From contig JAUYHE010000034.1 in NCBI GenBank assembly GCA_030690175.1, forward strand, positions 1-12,598: a stretch of 12,598 nucleotides of DNA, written 5' to 3'. A program made the translations under genes and the position numbers. The stretch comes from a bacterium. Lineage in GTDB: Bacteria > Patescibacteriota > Microgenomatia > Woykebacterales > RBG-16-39-9b. Below, one piece after another: positions 1 through 7,461 of this stretch. The notes under the pieces are model-generated. The model saw only the letters and a program-made list of their open reading frames with translations, did not search any database and was not told the DNA's origin. The first letter of the stretch is position 1. Each line of letters opens with the position of its first letter.

Positions 1-519
1 TCTCAAAACAATATTCGAGTAATTTCTGGACTCGAAGTTAATATAAACGCTGATGCTACGCTACAAGTTCCGGACGATGTATTGGCCAAACACGACATTA
101 TCTTCGTGTCAATCCACACTAGTTTCCGTCAGGATAAGGAAGAAATGACAAACCGAATCTTAAAGGCGTTGGAAAACACGCACGTAGATGTTTTCGCTCA
201 CCCTACCGGAAGGTTACTTCTCGAGAGAGAGGGAATCGACGCCGATTGGGAAAAAATATTTAGGAAAGCAGCGGAGCTTGGAAAATTCTTGGAAATTGAC
301 GGTTACCCAAACCGTTTAGATTTACCAGATACTTTAGTACTTCAGGCTAAGAAGCTTGGAGCTAGATTTACAATCGATACCGACTCTCATCAAATTGCCC
401 ATTTAGATTTAATGGAATACGGTGTTTCAGTAGCCAGGCGGGGTTGGCTTGAAAAGAGCGATGTTATCAACACCTTGCCGTATTCAAAACTAAAAGATAT
501 ACTTGACATCAAAGATTGA
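1..519 (+). CDS. polX: DNA polymerase X family, C-terminal PHP domain (5' part outside window)
   Basis: The frame is open from base 1 to a TGA stop at 517-519 and gives about 172 residues without a start, so the gene begins upstream of the window. The fragment matches the C-terminal PHP (histidinol-phosphatase-like) domain of bacterial PolX. Visible motifs are SGLEVNIN at the start, FVSIHTSF, a metal-site segment AHPTGRLL, LEIDGYPNRLDL, the TIDTDSH metal-binding motif, and the terminal ARRGWLEKSDVINTLP typical of PolX. In this family the N-terminal Pol-beta-like domain fills short gaps during repair, and the PHP domain supplies Mn-dependent 3'-5' exonuclease activity. The PHP metal ligands that can be seen look intact. 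The polymerase domain itself lies outside the window, so a stand-alone PHP protein cannot be excluded, but the ARRGWLE ending strongly favours PolX. The stop lies 18 bases before the lemA start, so the two are probably cotranscribed. Confidence 0.88.
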   Translation, partial: SQNNIRVISGLEVNINADATLQVPDDVLAKHDIIFVSIHTSFRQDKEEMTNRILKALENTHVDVFAHPTGRLLLEREGIDADWEKIFRKAAELGKFLEIDGYPNRLDLPDTLVLQAKKLGARFTIDTDSHQIAHLDLMEYGVSVARRGWLEKSDVINTLPYSKLKDILDIKD

Positions 520-522
520 TTG

Positions 523-532
523 AAAGGAGGTG
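523..532 (+). promoter_or_regulatory. Strong Shine-Dalgarno site of lemA
   Basis: AAAGGAGGTG is a full-length match to the anti-Shine-Dalgarno end of 16S rRNA and lies 7 bases before the ATG at 538. It fixes the lemA start at 538 rather than at the in-frame TTG at 520. It is the only strong site of this kind seen before a gene in the window. Confidence 0.85.
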
Positions 533-537
533 TGAAT

Positions 538-1089
538 ATGCCATACGTTCTGATAATTTCCGCTTTCATAGTGGTTGTTTTTGTATTCGTTTTAGGTGTG
601 TACAACGGTTTGATTACCGCCCGAAATCGAGTCAAGGAGTCTTGGAGTGGTATTGATGTCCAACTGAAAAGACGCTCTGACTTGATCCCAAACTTGATTG
701 AGACGGTGAAAGGCTACGCCAAGCACGAGCGGGCAGTGTTTGAAAACGTGACGAAAGCCAGAAGCGCGCTTCTCGGAGCGAGCGATGCAAAAGCAGCCGC
801 ACAGGCGGACAACATGCTCACTGGGGCCTTAAAATCTTTGTTTGCTGTCGCGGAAAACTACCCACAATTAAAAGCGAGCGAAAACTTCACAGAACTTCAA
901 GAGGAACTTTCCGATACCGAAACAAAGATTGCCGCTTCAAGACAATTTTACAATTCCAACGTATTGGACTACAACAATAAACTGCAGGTTTTTCCAAACT
1001 CGATAATCGCCAACAGTTTTGGATTTAAGCCTGAAGAGTTCTTCGAAGCCGGAGAAGCCGCAAAAGAACCGGTGAAGGTGAAATTTTAA
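538..1089 (+). CDS. lemA: LemA family membrane protein
   Basis: The product is 183 residues. An N-terminal hydrophobic helix (about residues 3-23) is followed by a basic/polar helical region with the LemA signature: ARNRVKESWSGIDVQLKRR, then SDLIPNLIETVKGYAKHE, VFENVTKARS and, further on, FYNSNVLDYNNKLQVFPN. Length and layout fit the LemA family, whose members have a short extracytoplasmic N-terminus, one transmembrane helix and a long helical-bundle domain. The molecular role of LemA is not settled. The gene is frequently found next to htpX, as here, which suggests a shared envelope or membrane-protein quality-control function. The start at 538 is set by the strong Shine-Dalgarno site at 523-532. 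The C-terminus (EAAKEPVKVKF) is short and lacks extra domains. Confidence 0.93.
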   Translation: MPYVLIISAFIVVVFVFVLGVYNGLITARNRVKESWSGIDVQLKRRSDLIPNLIETVKGYAKHERAVFENVTKARSALLGASDAKAAAQADNMLTGALKSLFAVAENYPQLKASENFTELQEELSDTETKIAASRQFYNSNVLDYNNKLQVFPNSIIANSFGFKPEEFFEAGEAAKEPVKVKF

Positions 1090-1099
1090 TCTGCCGAGT

Positions 1100-1130
1100 T
1101 TGAACGGTTGGATAACGATTAAATTATTAT
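1100..1130 (+). promoter_or_regulatory. Possible promoter before htpX
   Basis: In the 72-base gap between lemA and htpX, TTGAAC (1100-1105) and TATTAT (1125-1130) are separated by 19 bases, longer than the optimum. An alternative -10 box, TATAGT, lies at 1128-1133. The start codon is at 1162. The gap is AT-rich and the match is only moderate, so readthrough from lemA is an equally good explanation. Confidence 0.3.
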
Positions 1131-1161
1131 AGTTTAGATTCACTGCACATGGGGTTGGGCA

Positions 1162-2085
1162 ATGGTGCAAACAATTTATAAGCAAATAGATTCAAATCGA
1201 ATGAAAGCAGCAATTTTGATGCTGGGTTTTTCGGTTTTTATTATTCTAGTAGCTTACATTTTAGTTCTGGCTTTGGGCTATCAGGGAACTGGGGCCTTAA
1301 GTTTTGTAGGAATATTCCTGATCATATCAGGTTTGATAAACCTGGGGTCGTACTACTGGTCAGATAAGCTAGTATTAAATATGTCTGGGGCTGTGTCCAT
1401 TGAGAAGAAAGATAATCCCGAGCTTTATCGGACTGTTGAAAATCTAACAATTGCTTCTGGTACGCCAATGCCGAAAATATATTTGATTGATGACCAGGCC
1501 CCAAACGCCTTTGCTACCGGTCGAGACCCCAAACATTCAGCTATCGCATTTACGACTGGGATATTAAATAGTCTTGAGAGATTGGAGCTGGAAGGGGTGG
1601 CGGCTCATGAACTTTCCCACGTAAAAAACTACGACACTAGGCTAATGAGTATTGTGGTTATTTTAGTTGGCACAGTGGCCATCCTGGCAGATTTATTTTT
1701 TAGAAGTCTATGGTGGGGGCGGGGAAACGACGAACGACGCGGTGGTAATGTAATTATATTTGTAGTTGGCATTGTTGTAGCCATCCTTGCTCCTATCGCA
1801 GCCTCAATAATTAAGTTTGCTATTTCAAGAAGAAGAGAGTTTTTGGCCGACTCTTCTGGTGCCCTACTTACCAGAAATCCGGAAGGTCTAGCCTCTGCAC
1901 TTCTAAAAATTAGTAGTAGCACAGTTTCAGCAAAGCATGCTAATCCAGCGACCGCACATTTGTTTATAATTAACCCCCTAAAAGGGGAGCGCGCAAAAAG
2001 TTGGCTGGCTGGTTTGTTTCAAACCCACCCGCCGGTAGAGGAAAGAGTAGAGGCCTTAAGAGCTTCGATTGGGGCAACCTTATGA
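1162..2085 (+). CDS. htpX: HtpX-like zinc membrane metalloprotease (family M48B)
   Basis: The 307-residue product has two N-terminal membrane helices (about residues 16-38 and 45-65). A cytosolic segment follows with IYLIDDQAPNAFATGRDP and the zinc-binding HELSH motif (H149, E150, H153). Two more hydrophobic helices lie at about 161-180 and 196-220, and the third zinc ligand is probably E226 in SRRREFLAD. The C-terminal part carries the family's NP...ATAHLFIINP and THPPVEERVEAL segments. HtpX proteases cleave misfolded or damaged inner-membrane proteins, complementing FtsH. All catalytic residues are present and the length is typical of the family. The start has no clear Shine-Dalgarno site, only a G-rich GGGGTTGGG just upstream. 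The 3' end overlaps gatC by 4 bases (ATGA), suggesting translational coupling to the unrelated gat genes. Confidence 0.95.
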   Translation: MVQTIYKQIDSNRMKAAILMLGFSVFIILVAYILVLALGYQGTGALSFVGIFLIISGLINLGSYYWSDKLVLNMSGAVSIEKKDNPELYRTVENLTIASGTPMPKIYLIDDQAPNAFATGRDPKHSAIAFTTGILNSLERLELEGVAAHELSHVKNYDTRLMSIVVILVGTVAILADLFFRSLWWGRGNDERRGGNVIIFVVGIVVAILAPIAASIIKFAISRRREFLADSSGALLTRNPEGLASALLKISSSTVSAKHANPATAHLFIINPLKGERAKSWLAGLFQTHPPVEERVEALRASIGATL

Positions 2086-2384
2086 AAAAAACAATCTCTA
2101 AAAAGGAAATTGAGCATGTTAGCTCTCTTGCAAACCTACCGTTAAAAAATTCCGAAGTCGAAAAGTTTACTGTTCAGCTTTCCGAAGTAATTGACTACAA
2201 TATTTCTCTCCTTGAAAAAATTAATACCGAAAATGTTCTGCCTACAGCTCACGTCACCGGAGCAAGTAATATCCAGAGGGCTGATGAGACACAGCCGGGA
2301 TTAAGTCAGCAGGAAGCTTTGCAGAACACAAAAAGTGAGCACAATGGGTTTTTCAAAGTAAAACCAATTTTGTCGCGCGGATAA
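2082..2384 (+). CDS. gatC: Asp/Glu-tRNA amidotransferase subunit C
   Basis: The 100-residue product matches GatC. The N-terminal ISKKEIEHVSSLANLPL helix and the middle FTVQLSEVIDYNISLLEKI are the conserved parts. The tail, with LPTAHVTG, R-D and GFFKVKPIL, is the segment that wraps the GatA/GatB interface. GatC stabilises the GatCAB complex, which amidates misacylated Glu-tRNA(Gln) and/or Asp-tRNA(Asn). An upstream in-frame start at 2001 would lie deep inside htpX. The ATG at 2082, in a 4-base ATGA overlap with the htpX stop, gives the normal GatC N-terminus and was chosen. gatA follows 10 bases after the stop. Confidence 0.93.
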   Translation: MKKTISKKEIEHVSSLANLPLKNSEVEKFTVQLSEVIDYNISLLEKINTENVLPTAHVTGASNIQRADETQPGLSQQEALQNTKSEHNGFFKVKPILSRG

Positions 2385-2394
2385 CAATAACAAA

Positions 2395-3804
2395 ATGGAA
2401 CTTACGAATTTAACAATCAAAAAGGCGAACGAAGGGTTGAAAAATAAACAATTTTCGGCGGTAGAATTAACCAAATCCATTTTCGAACGAATAGAAAAAT
2501 TTGAATCAAAAATAGATGCCTTTCTCCTCCTTACCAAAGAGCTGGCCAAAAAACAAGCTGAAAAAACCGACTTACTTATTAGTGAAAACCAATCTCTAAA
2601 TACTTTAATGGGTATCCCGGTTGCGATTAAAGACGTTATTGTTACCAAAGGTATAAAAACTACCGCTGGGTCAAAAATACTGGCTGATTTTATCCCACCT
2701 TATTCAGCGACCATTTACGAAAGTTTAGAAAACGCGGGCACGGTTTTGATTGGAAAAACAAATTTGGATGAGTTTGCGATGGGTGGTTCAACTGAAAACT
2801 CGGCTTTTAAGGTAACTAAAAACCCATGGGATGTCCGACGGGTACCGGGTGGTAGTAGTGGTGGATCTGCCGCAGCCGTTTCAGCCGAAATGTGTATTTA
2901 CGCGCTTGGTACTGATACGGGTGGAAGTATTCGGCAACCAGCCAGTTTTTGCGGGGTTGTTGGGATAAAACCAACTTACGGACGGGTGAGTCGCTACGGC
3001 CTGATCGCAATGGCTTCTTCCCTTGATCAGATCGGCCCAATTACCAAGACAGTCGAGGATGCCGCCCTAGTGTTAAATGTGATTTCCGGTTGGGACAAGA
3101 GAGATTCTACAAGTGTAGATTTGGAAGTACCTGATTACACTAAGTTTTTGACCGGAAACGTTCGTGGTGTCAAGATCGGGGTGCCAGGAGAATTTTTTGG
3201 CAGCGGTGTTGACAAGAGTGTAAAAGAAACAACCGAAACTGCCCTGAAGCGTCTTGAGCAGTTAGGAGCAAAAATAGTTGAGGTCTCCTTGCCAAGGTCA
3301 AAAGAAGCACTCGCCGTTTATTATTTAATTATGCCGTCTGAAGCTTCCTCAAATTTAGCTAGATACGACGGCGTCCGTTTTGGTAACGAGAGGGAAACCT
3401 TCGGCTCCGAAGTAAAAAGGAGAATAATGCTGGGAACTTACGCCTTGTCATCTGGCTACTACGACGCGTATTACCTAAAGGCAGCGAAAGTGCGCAGTTT
3501 AATTCAAAAGGAGTTTGCCGAAGTCTTTAAAACTGTCGATTTAATTGCTAGTCCTACTTCACCCGTGCTACCGTTTAAAATTGGCGAAAGGGTTGATAAT
3601 CCCCTGCAGATGTATTTGGCAGATGTGTTGACAGTGCCCGCCAATCTTGCTGGATTGCCTGGGATATCGATTCCCTGCGGGTTGGCACAGGAACTGCCAG
3701 TGGGACTGCAGCTTATTGGAGACCATTGGCAGGAAGGAAGTATTCTAAACATGGCCTACACCTACGAACAAAACTTTCTTTTCAGCGAAAAACCCAAGTT
3801 GTAA
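2395..3804 (+). CDS. gatA: Glutaminyl/asparaginyl-tRNA amidotransferase subunit A
   Basis: The 469-residue amidase-signature protein is the glutaminase subunit of GatCAB. It releases ammonia from glutamine, and the ammonia is channelled to GatB. The Ser-cisSer-Lys triad is intact: K79 in VAIKD, S154 in PGGSSGGSAAA and S178 in GTDTGGSIRQP. These numbers fall at the same positions as in well-studied bacterial GatA. The downstream GVVGIKPTYGRVSRYGL and SSLDQIGPI segments are typical, as is the end, with LPGISIPCG and LPVGLQLIG. No Shine-Dalgarno site is visible before the ATG. The preceding AATAACAAA is A-rich and unstructured. The gene lies between gatC (10-base gap) and a small HEPN-like gene that starts one base after the gatA stop. 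Confidence 0.97.
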   Translation: MELTNLTIKKANEGLKNKQFSAVELTKSIFERIEKFESKIDAFLLLTKELAKKQAEKTDLLISENQSLNTLMGIPVAIKDVIVTKGIKTTAGSKILADFIPPYSATIYESLENAGTVLIGKTNLDEFAMGGSTENSAFKVTKNPWDVRRVPGGSSGGSAAAVSAEMCIYALGTDTGGSIRQPASFCGVVGIKPTYGRVSRYGLIAMASSLDQIGPITKTVEDAALVLNVISGWDKRDSTSVDLEVPDYTKFLTGNVRGVKIGVPGEFFGSGVDKSVKETTETALKRLEQLGAKIVEVSLPRSKEALAVYYLIMPSEASSNLARYDGVRFGNERETFGSEVKRRIMLGTYALSSGYYDAYYLKAAKVRSLIQKEFAEVFKTVDLIASPTSPVLPFKIGERVDNPLQMYLADVLTVPANLAGLPGISIPCGLAQELPVGLQLIGDHWQEGSILNMAYTYEQNFLFSEKPKL

Positions 3805-3805
3805 T

Positions 3806-4210
3806 ATGAACTTTTTAAATAAACTATTTTTTAGTCAAAAGAAGTCAAAAAAAGGAAGATTAAATCTGACGGTTAGTGACCGACAGAAGATTGAAGATAT
3901 TTGGACGGTAATAGAACAATTGCAAAGTCTAGTTAAACCGTCTGCCTTTCGGGAAGCGGTTATCGAAGCTGACAAACTAGTTGACTTTGCCTTGGATAAA
4001 ATATATCCGGGCAAAGACAATGCAGCTGAAAGATTGAAAGAAGCAAAAGAGCTTTTCGAAAGAAATCGGCAAGATTATGAAAATCTTTGGTACGCACATA
4101 AACTGCGAAATGAAATGGTTCATACGGTTGGTTTTGAATTACCAACACAAGAAGCAAAAGTAATTCTGGACTATTTTAAAAGGGCTTTAGAAATAATTGG
4201 GGTAAAATGA
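3806..4210 (+). CDS. Small HEPN-like helical protein inside the gat operon
   Basis: The 134-residue product is not a subunit of known GatCAB complexes. The first 20 residues are hydrophobic/basic (MNFLNKLFFSQKKSKKGR). The rest looks like four amphipathic helices (about 24-43, 47-66, 73-98, 113-131). The segment LRNEMVH (R101 to H106) matches the R-N-x3-H form of the Rx4-6H motif of HEPN domains, which in active members is the ribonuclease site. It is followed by a helix containing AKVILDYFKRALEII, as in HEPN folds. The gene begins one base after gatA and overlaps gatB by 4 bases (ATGA), so it should be coexpressed with the amidotransferase. HEPN proteins can be RNases, toxins or binding modules; which of these applies is unknown. 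Assignment rests on the motif and predicted helices only. Confidence 0.6.
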   Translation: MNFLNKLFFSQKKSKKGRLNLTVSDRQKIEDIWTVIEQLQSLVKPSAFREAVIEADKLVDFALDKIYPGKDNAAERLKEAKELFERNRQDYENLWYAHKLRNEMVHTVGFELPTQEAKVILDYFKRALEIIGVK

Positions 4211-5673
4211 CGCAGTATAAAACTACCATTGGTTTAGAAATACACGTCCAATTAAAAACAAACTCAAAAATGTTTTGTACTACTAGTGCGCAGTATTTTG
4301 GTTCTGAACCAAATGTTCACACTTGTCCAGTGTGTCTAGGACTACCTGGCGCTTTACCAGTAATAAATAAAGAAGCGATAGAGTCAGCAGCCAAGTTTGC
4401 CTTAGGTCTTCACTGTCACGTATCAGACGTAAGCAAATTTGACCGTAAGAATTACTTTTATCCAGACCTGCCCAAGGGTTTTCAAATTTCTCAACTCGAT
4501 CTACCCATAGGCAAAAACGGTTGGTTGGTGGTAGAAGGTAAGAAAATACGTATTAATCGTGCCCATCTCGAGGAAGATACCGGAAAACTAATCCACGCCA
4601 AAGTAGATGGGAAGTCCGTCAGTTTGGTTGATTTTAACCGCAGTGGGGTGCCGCTAATGGAAGTTGTATCCGAGCCAGATATCGATAGCCCAGACCTAGC
4701 CAGATCATACGCGAAAGTTGTTCACCAGCTGGCGAGATATCTTGATGTATCGAATGCAGATATGGAAAAGGCTGGGATGAGATTTGATGCAAACGTGTCG
4801 GTGAGTAAAGAAGGCATTGACAAACTAGGCGAAAAAGTAGAAATAAAAAACATTAATTCGTTTCGCTTTCTCGAAAAAGCCTTAGTCTTTGAAGTCGAAA
4901 GGCAAATAAAAACACTTGAGTCTGGAAAACAAGTGATTCAAGAAACTCGGGGTTGGGTAGAAGACAAAGCTATCACCGTGTCCCAAAGGGTAAAAGAAAC
5001 CTCTCCTGACTACCGCTATTTCCCAGAACCAGATTTACCGCCTTTGGTTTTTAACGAAGCTGACATAGAAAAGTTGAGAAAGATGCTACCAGAATTACCG
5101 GATAAAAAAATGGATCGATTCGTACTGGAATATGGATTGGATAAAATAACTGCTCAAAATTTAACTGAGGATAAAAATCTTGCTCAATGGTATGAGGATG
5201 GACTGACGATTTACGCAAAAGATGATAAGAATAAAGCCGCAAAGGCAAAAGTATTGGCAAACTGGGTGGTAGGCGAGTTGATAAGAAATCTACGTGAAAA
5301 GGCAATTAACATAAATTCTGCGTCGATAGAACCGGCCGGACTTATCGAATTACTTAGGTTGGTAGACAGCAGTGAAATTAACCAAACAACCGCCAAAAAA
5401 GTTTTTACCCAGATGTTTTCTACCGGTAAGACGCCATCCCGTATAATTAAAGACGAGGGTTTAGCGCAGGTATCGCAAGAGGCGGATTTGGAGGAATTGT
5501 TAGATGAGGTAATAGTCGAAAATGAAAGTGCGGTAGAAGATTATCGGCAAGGCAAAGCAGCTTCGCTAGGATTTTTGTTGGGTCAGGTTATGCGTAAAAC
5601 CGGTGGTAGGGCCAATCCAGTAGTTGCTAGCAAGCTATTAAAGGAAAAACTTGCTCATGGAAACAGAAACTGA
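4207..5673 (+). CDS. gatB: Asp/Glu-tRNA amidotransferase subunit B
   Basis: The 488-residue GatB is the kinase/amidase subunit. It phosphorylates the misacylated Glu or Asp on the tRNA and transfers ammonia delivered from GatA. Clear signatures are IGLEIHVQL (8-16), CPVCLGLPGALPV (40-52), FDRKNYFYPDLPKGFQISQ (78-96), HLEEDTGKL, VDFNRSGVPLMEVVSEPD, EIKNINSF and SPDYRYFPEPDLP. The C-terminal half is the helical GatB/YqeY tRNA-binding region, with FTQMFSTGKTP and VEDYRQGKAASLGFLLGQVM. Many GatB proteins carry four cysteines near the N-terminus (a CxC then a CxxC). Here C24, C40 and C43 remain, but the position two after C24 is Thr. The start overlaps the HEPN-like gene by 4 bases, and the end overlaps polA by 17 bases. 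Confidence 0.97.
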   Translation: MTQYKTTIGLEIHVQLKTNSKMFCTTSAQYFGSEPNVHTCPVCLGLPGALPVINKEAIESAAKFALGLHCHVSDVSKFDRKNYFYPDLPKGFQISQLDLPIGKNGWLVVEGKKIRINRAHLEEDTGKLIHAKVDGKSVSLVDFNRSGVPLMEVVSEPDIDSPDLARSYAKVVHQLARYLDVSNADMEKAGMRFDANVSVSKEGIDKLGEKVEIKNINSFRFLEKALVFEVERQIKTLESGKQVIQETRGWVEDKAITVSQRVKETSPDYRYFPEPDLPPLVFNEADIEKLRKMLPELPDKKMDRFVLEYGLDKITAQNLTEDKNLAQWYEDGLTIYAKDDKNKAAKAKVLANWVVGELIRNLREKAININSASIEPAGLIELLRLVDSSEINQTTAKKVFTQMFSTGKTPSRIIKDEGLAQVSQEADLEELLDEVIVENESAVEDYRQGKAASLGFLLGQVMRKTGGRANPVVASKLLKEKLAHGNRN

Positions 5674-7453
5674 AGTAAAATACAATTTTATTCAGACAAA
5701 TCAAGATCTAACCAGGGTATTGGGGGAAATTGAAAAGGAATCAATCATCTCCGTCGATACCGAGGGAAGCGCTTATAATCCTTACGAAGCTAAACTTTTG
5801 CTTTTACAAATAGCCACGAAAGACAATGCCTTCGTTATTGACTGCGGTCAAGTTGATATTAGCCCATTAAAACCTGTTTTGGAGGCTAATCGCCCGATTA
5901 AAATAATACAAAACGCAAAGTATGATTATTCGCTACTAAAGGTACAAGCGGGGATTACTCTGGGCAATTTGTTTGACACCATGTTAGCAGAGCGAATCTT
6001 AACTTGTGGCATCTCGAGAGAAATTTCTTTAAAAACCTTAGCCGAAAAATACCTAGGCCAAAAAATTGATAAATCGATACGAGAAGATTTTTCTAATCCG
6101 CGCAACCCAGCTTTGCGTGGTAAGTTTACAAAAGTGCAACTAGATTACGCGGCTAGCGATGCCATAGTTTTAAGGGAAATTTTTGAACAACAATACCGGC
6201 AACTACGTGGTGAGGGTCTGATTGAAACAGCTAAGCTTGAATTTGCAACTGTTCCGGCGGTAGCGGAAATGGAAATACGCGGTTCGCTTATCGATAAAGA
6301 AAAATGGCGTTCCCACATATCGGAACTAGGGAAAAAAAGGGATCAGATAAACAAAGAGATCCAAGATGATATCCGCCATCTTGCTCCTTACACCCAAGTG
6401 GATTTATTTGGAAAGGAGAGCGACACAGTAAATTTGGATAGCCCTCTTCAACTGCTTGGCGTTTTCAAAAAATTGGGAGAAAACTTGCCTAATACGTCCG
6501 AAGCTATTCTACAAAAAACAAAACACCCCTTGGCAAAAAAACTACTCGAGTACCGAGCTTATGAAAAAATGATAACTTCTTTTGGGGAGTCCATTTTAGA
6601 AAAAATTAGTCCTATTACAGGTAGACTTCACCCTGATTTTTTGCAGCTAGGCGCTGATACTGGCCGATTTGCCTGTAACAATCCAAACCTGCAACAAATA
6701 CCAGCCGATTCAGGCTTTCGCAGTTGTTTTATTGCGACACCAGGATACAAACTAATTACCGCTGATTATTCTCAAATAGAACTTCGGATCATGGCTGAAG
6801 TAAGCGAGGACCCAGCCTTTTTAAAAGCCTTCAAAGAAGATTTGGACTTACATTCTCTTACCGCTAGTCAAATGTTTCGCGTGCCGCTAGAAAAGGTTAA
6901 TAAAGATAAACGATTTCAAGCAAAATCAATTAATTTTGGTTTGATGTACGGTCGGGGACCGGTATCATTAAGCAATCAAATTGGCCTTTCCGTTGATGAA
7001 TCTAAAAAACTTTTAGATGTCTATTTTGCTAGTTACAAAAAAGTAAAGAGGTGGCTTGATGACGTGGGCCGAAGTGCTATTCGGAATGGTGGTGTAAGAA
7101 CCCTTGGTGGGAGAAGACGGTTGTTTAGTCTTCCTGATCGCAGTCACCCAGATTATGATAAATTAATGTCCGCGATCGAACGCCAAGGTAAAAATATGCC
7201 CATTCAAGGCACCAGTGCTGATATTACCAAATACGCTCTTGCTTATATCCACAACGAATTTAAGGATAGAAAGCTAGATGCCTATCTTATTCATACCGTT
7301 CATGACGAAATTGTAGCTGAAGCAAGAGAAGATATTGTGGACCAAGTTGCCGTCTTGATAGAAGAAATGATGGTGAAGGCCGGTGAGAAACTACTTAAAA
7401 AAGTACCGGTAAAAGTAGACATCCACGTTTCTAATTGCTGGGAAAAAGGTTAA
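5657..7453 (+). CDS. polA: Family A DNA polymerase with 3'-5' proofreading domain, no 5' nuclease
   Basis: The product is 598 residues from the ATG at 5657. A TTG at 5651, nearer to an AAGGA at 5641-5645, is an alternative start. Residues 1-190 form a DEDDy exonuclease: VDTEG (D34, E36), NAKYD (D90) and LDYAASD (Y164, D168) are all present, so proofreading should be active. The polymerase domain has TGRFACNNPNLQQIP, motif A ADYSQIELR (D370), motif B KRFQAKSINFGLMYG with Phe at the sugar-selecting position, MPIQGTSAD, and motif C HTVHDEIV (H549, D550, E551). The N-terminal 5'-3' flap nuclease of classic Pol I is absent, so Okazaki primer removal needs a separate nuclease. RNase HII, encoded at 9122, could help with RNA removal. 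The FAC...NLQQIP block recalls Aquifex/apicoplast/phage-type polymerases more than E. coli Pol I, though this is a judgement by eye. The gene overlaps gatB by 17 bases. Confidence 0.93.
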   Translation: METETEVKYNFIQTNQDLTRVLGEIEKESIISVDTEGSAYNPYEAKLLLLQIATKDNAFVIDCGQVDISPLKPVLEANRPIKIIQNAKYDYSLLKVQAGITLGNLFDTMLAERILTCGISREISLKTLAEKYLGQKIDKSIREDFSNPRNPALRGKFTKVQLDYAASDAIVLREIFEQQYRQLRGEGLIETAKLEFATVPAVAEMEIRGSLIDKEKWRSHISELGKKRDQINKEIQDDIRHLAPYTQVDLFGKESDTVNLDSPLQLLGVFKKLGENLPNTSEAILQKTKHPLAKKLLEYRAYEKMITSFGESILEKISPITGRLHPDFLQLGADTGRFACNNPNLQQIPADSGFRSCFIATPGYKLITADYSQIELRIMAEVSEDPAFLKAFKEDLDLHSLTASQMFRVPLEKVNKDKRFQAKSINFGLMYGRGPVSLSNQIGLSVDESKKLLDVYFASYKKVKRWLDDVGRSAIRNGGVRTLGGRRRLFSLPDRSHPDYDKLMSAIERQGKNMPIQGTSADITKYALAYIHNEFKDRKLDAYLIHTVHDEIVAEAREDIVDQVAVLIEEMMVKAGEKLLKKVPVKVDIHVSNCWEKG

Positions 7454-7461
7454 AAGTAAAA

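Noticed and set aside
2301..2648. Minus-strand open frame across the gatC/gatA junction
   Set aside because: Both plus-strand genes are clearly identified by motifs, and the frame has no recognisable domain.
517..5673. Possible TGA recoding to Gly, as in some CPR lineages
   Set aside because: TGA ends polX, htpX, the HEPN-like gene, gatB and the small membrane protein at the expected family lengths, and no in-frame TGA interrupts any gene.
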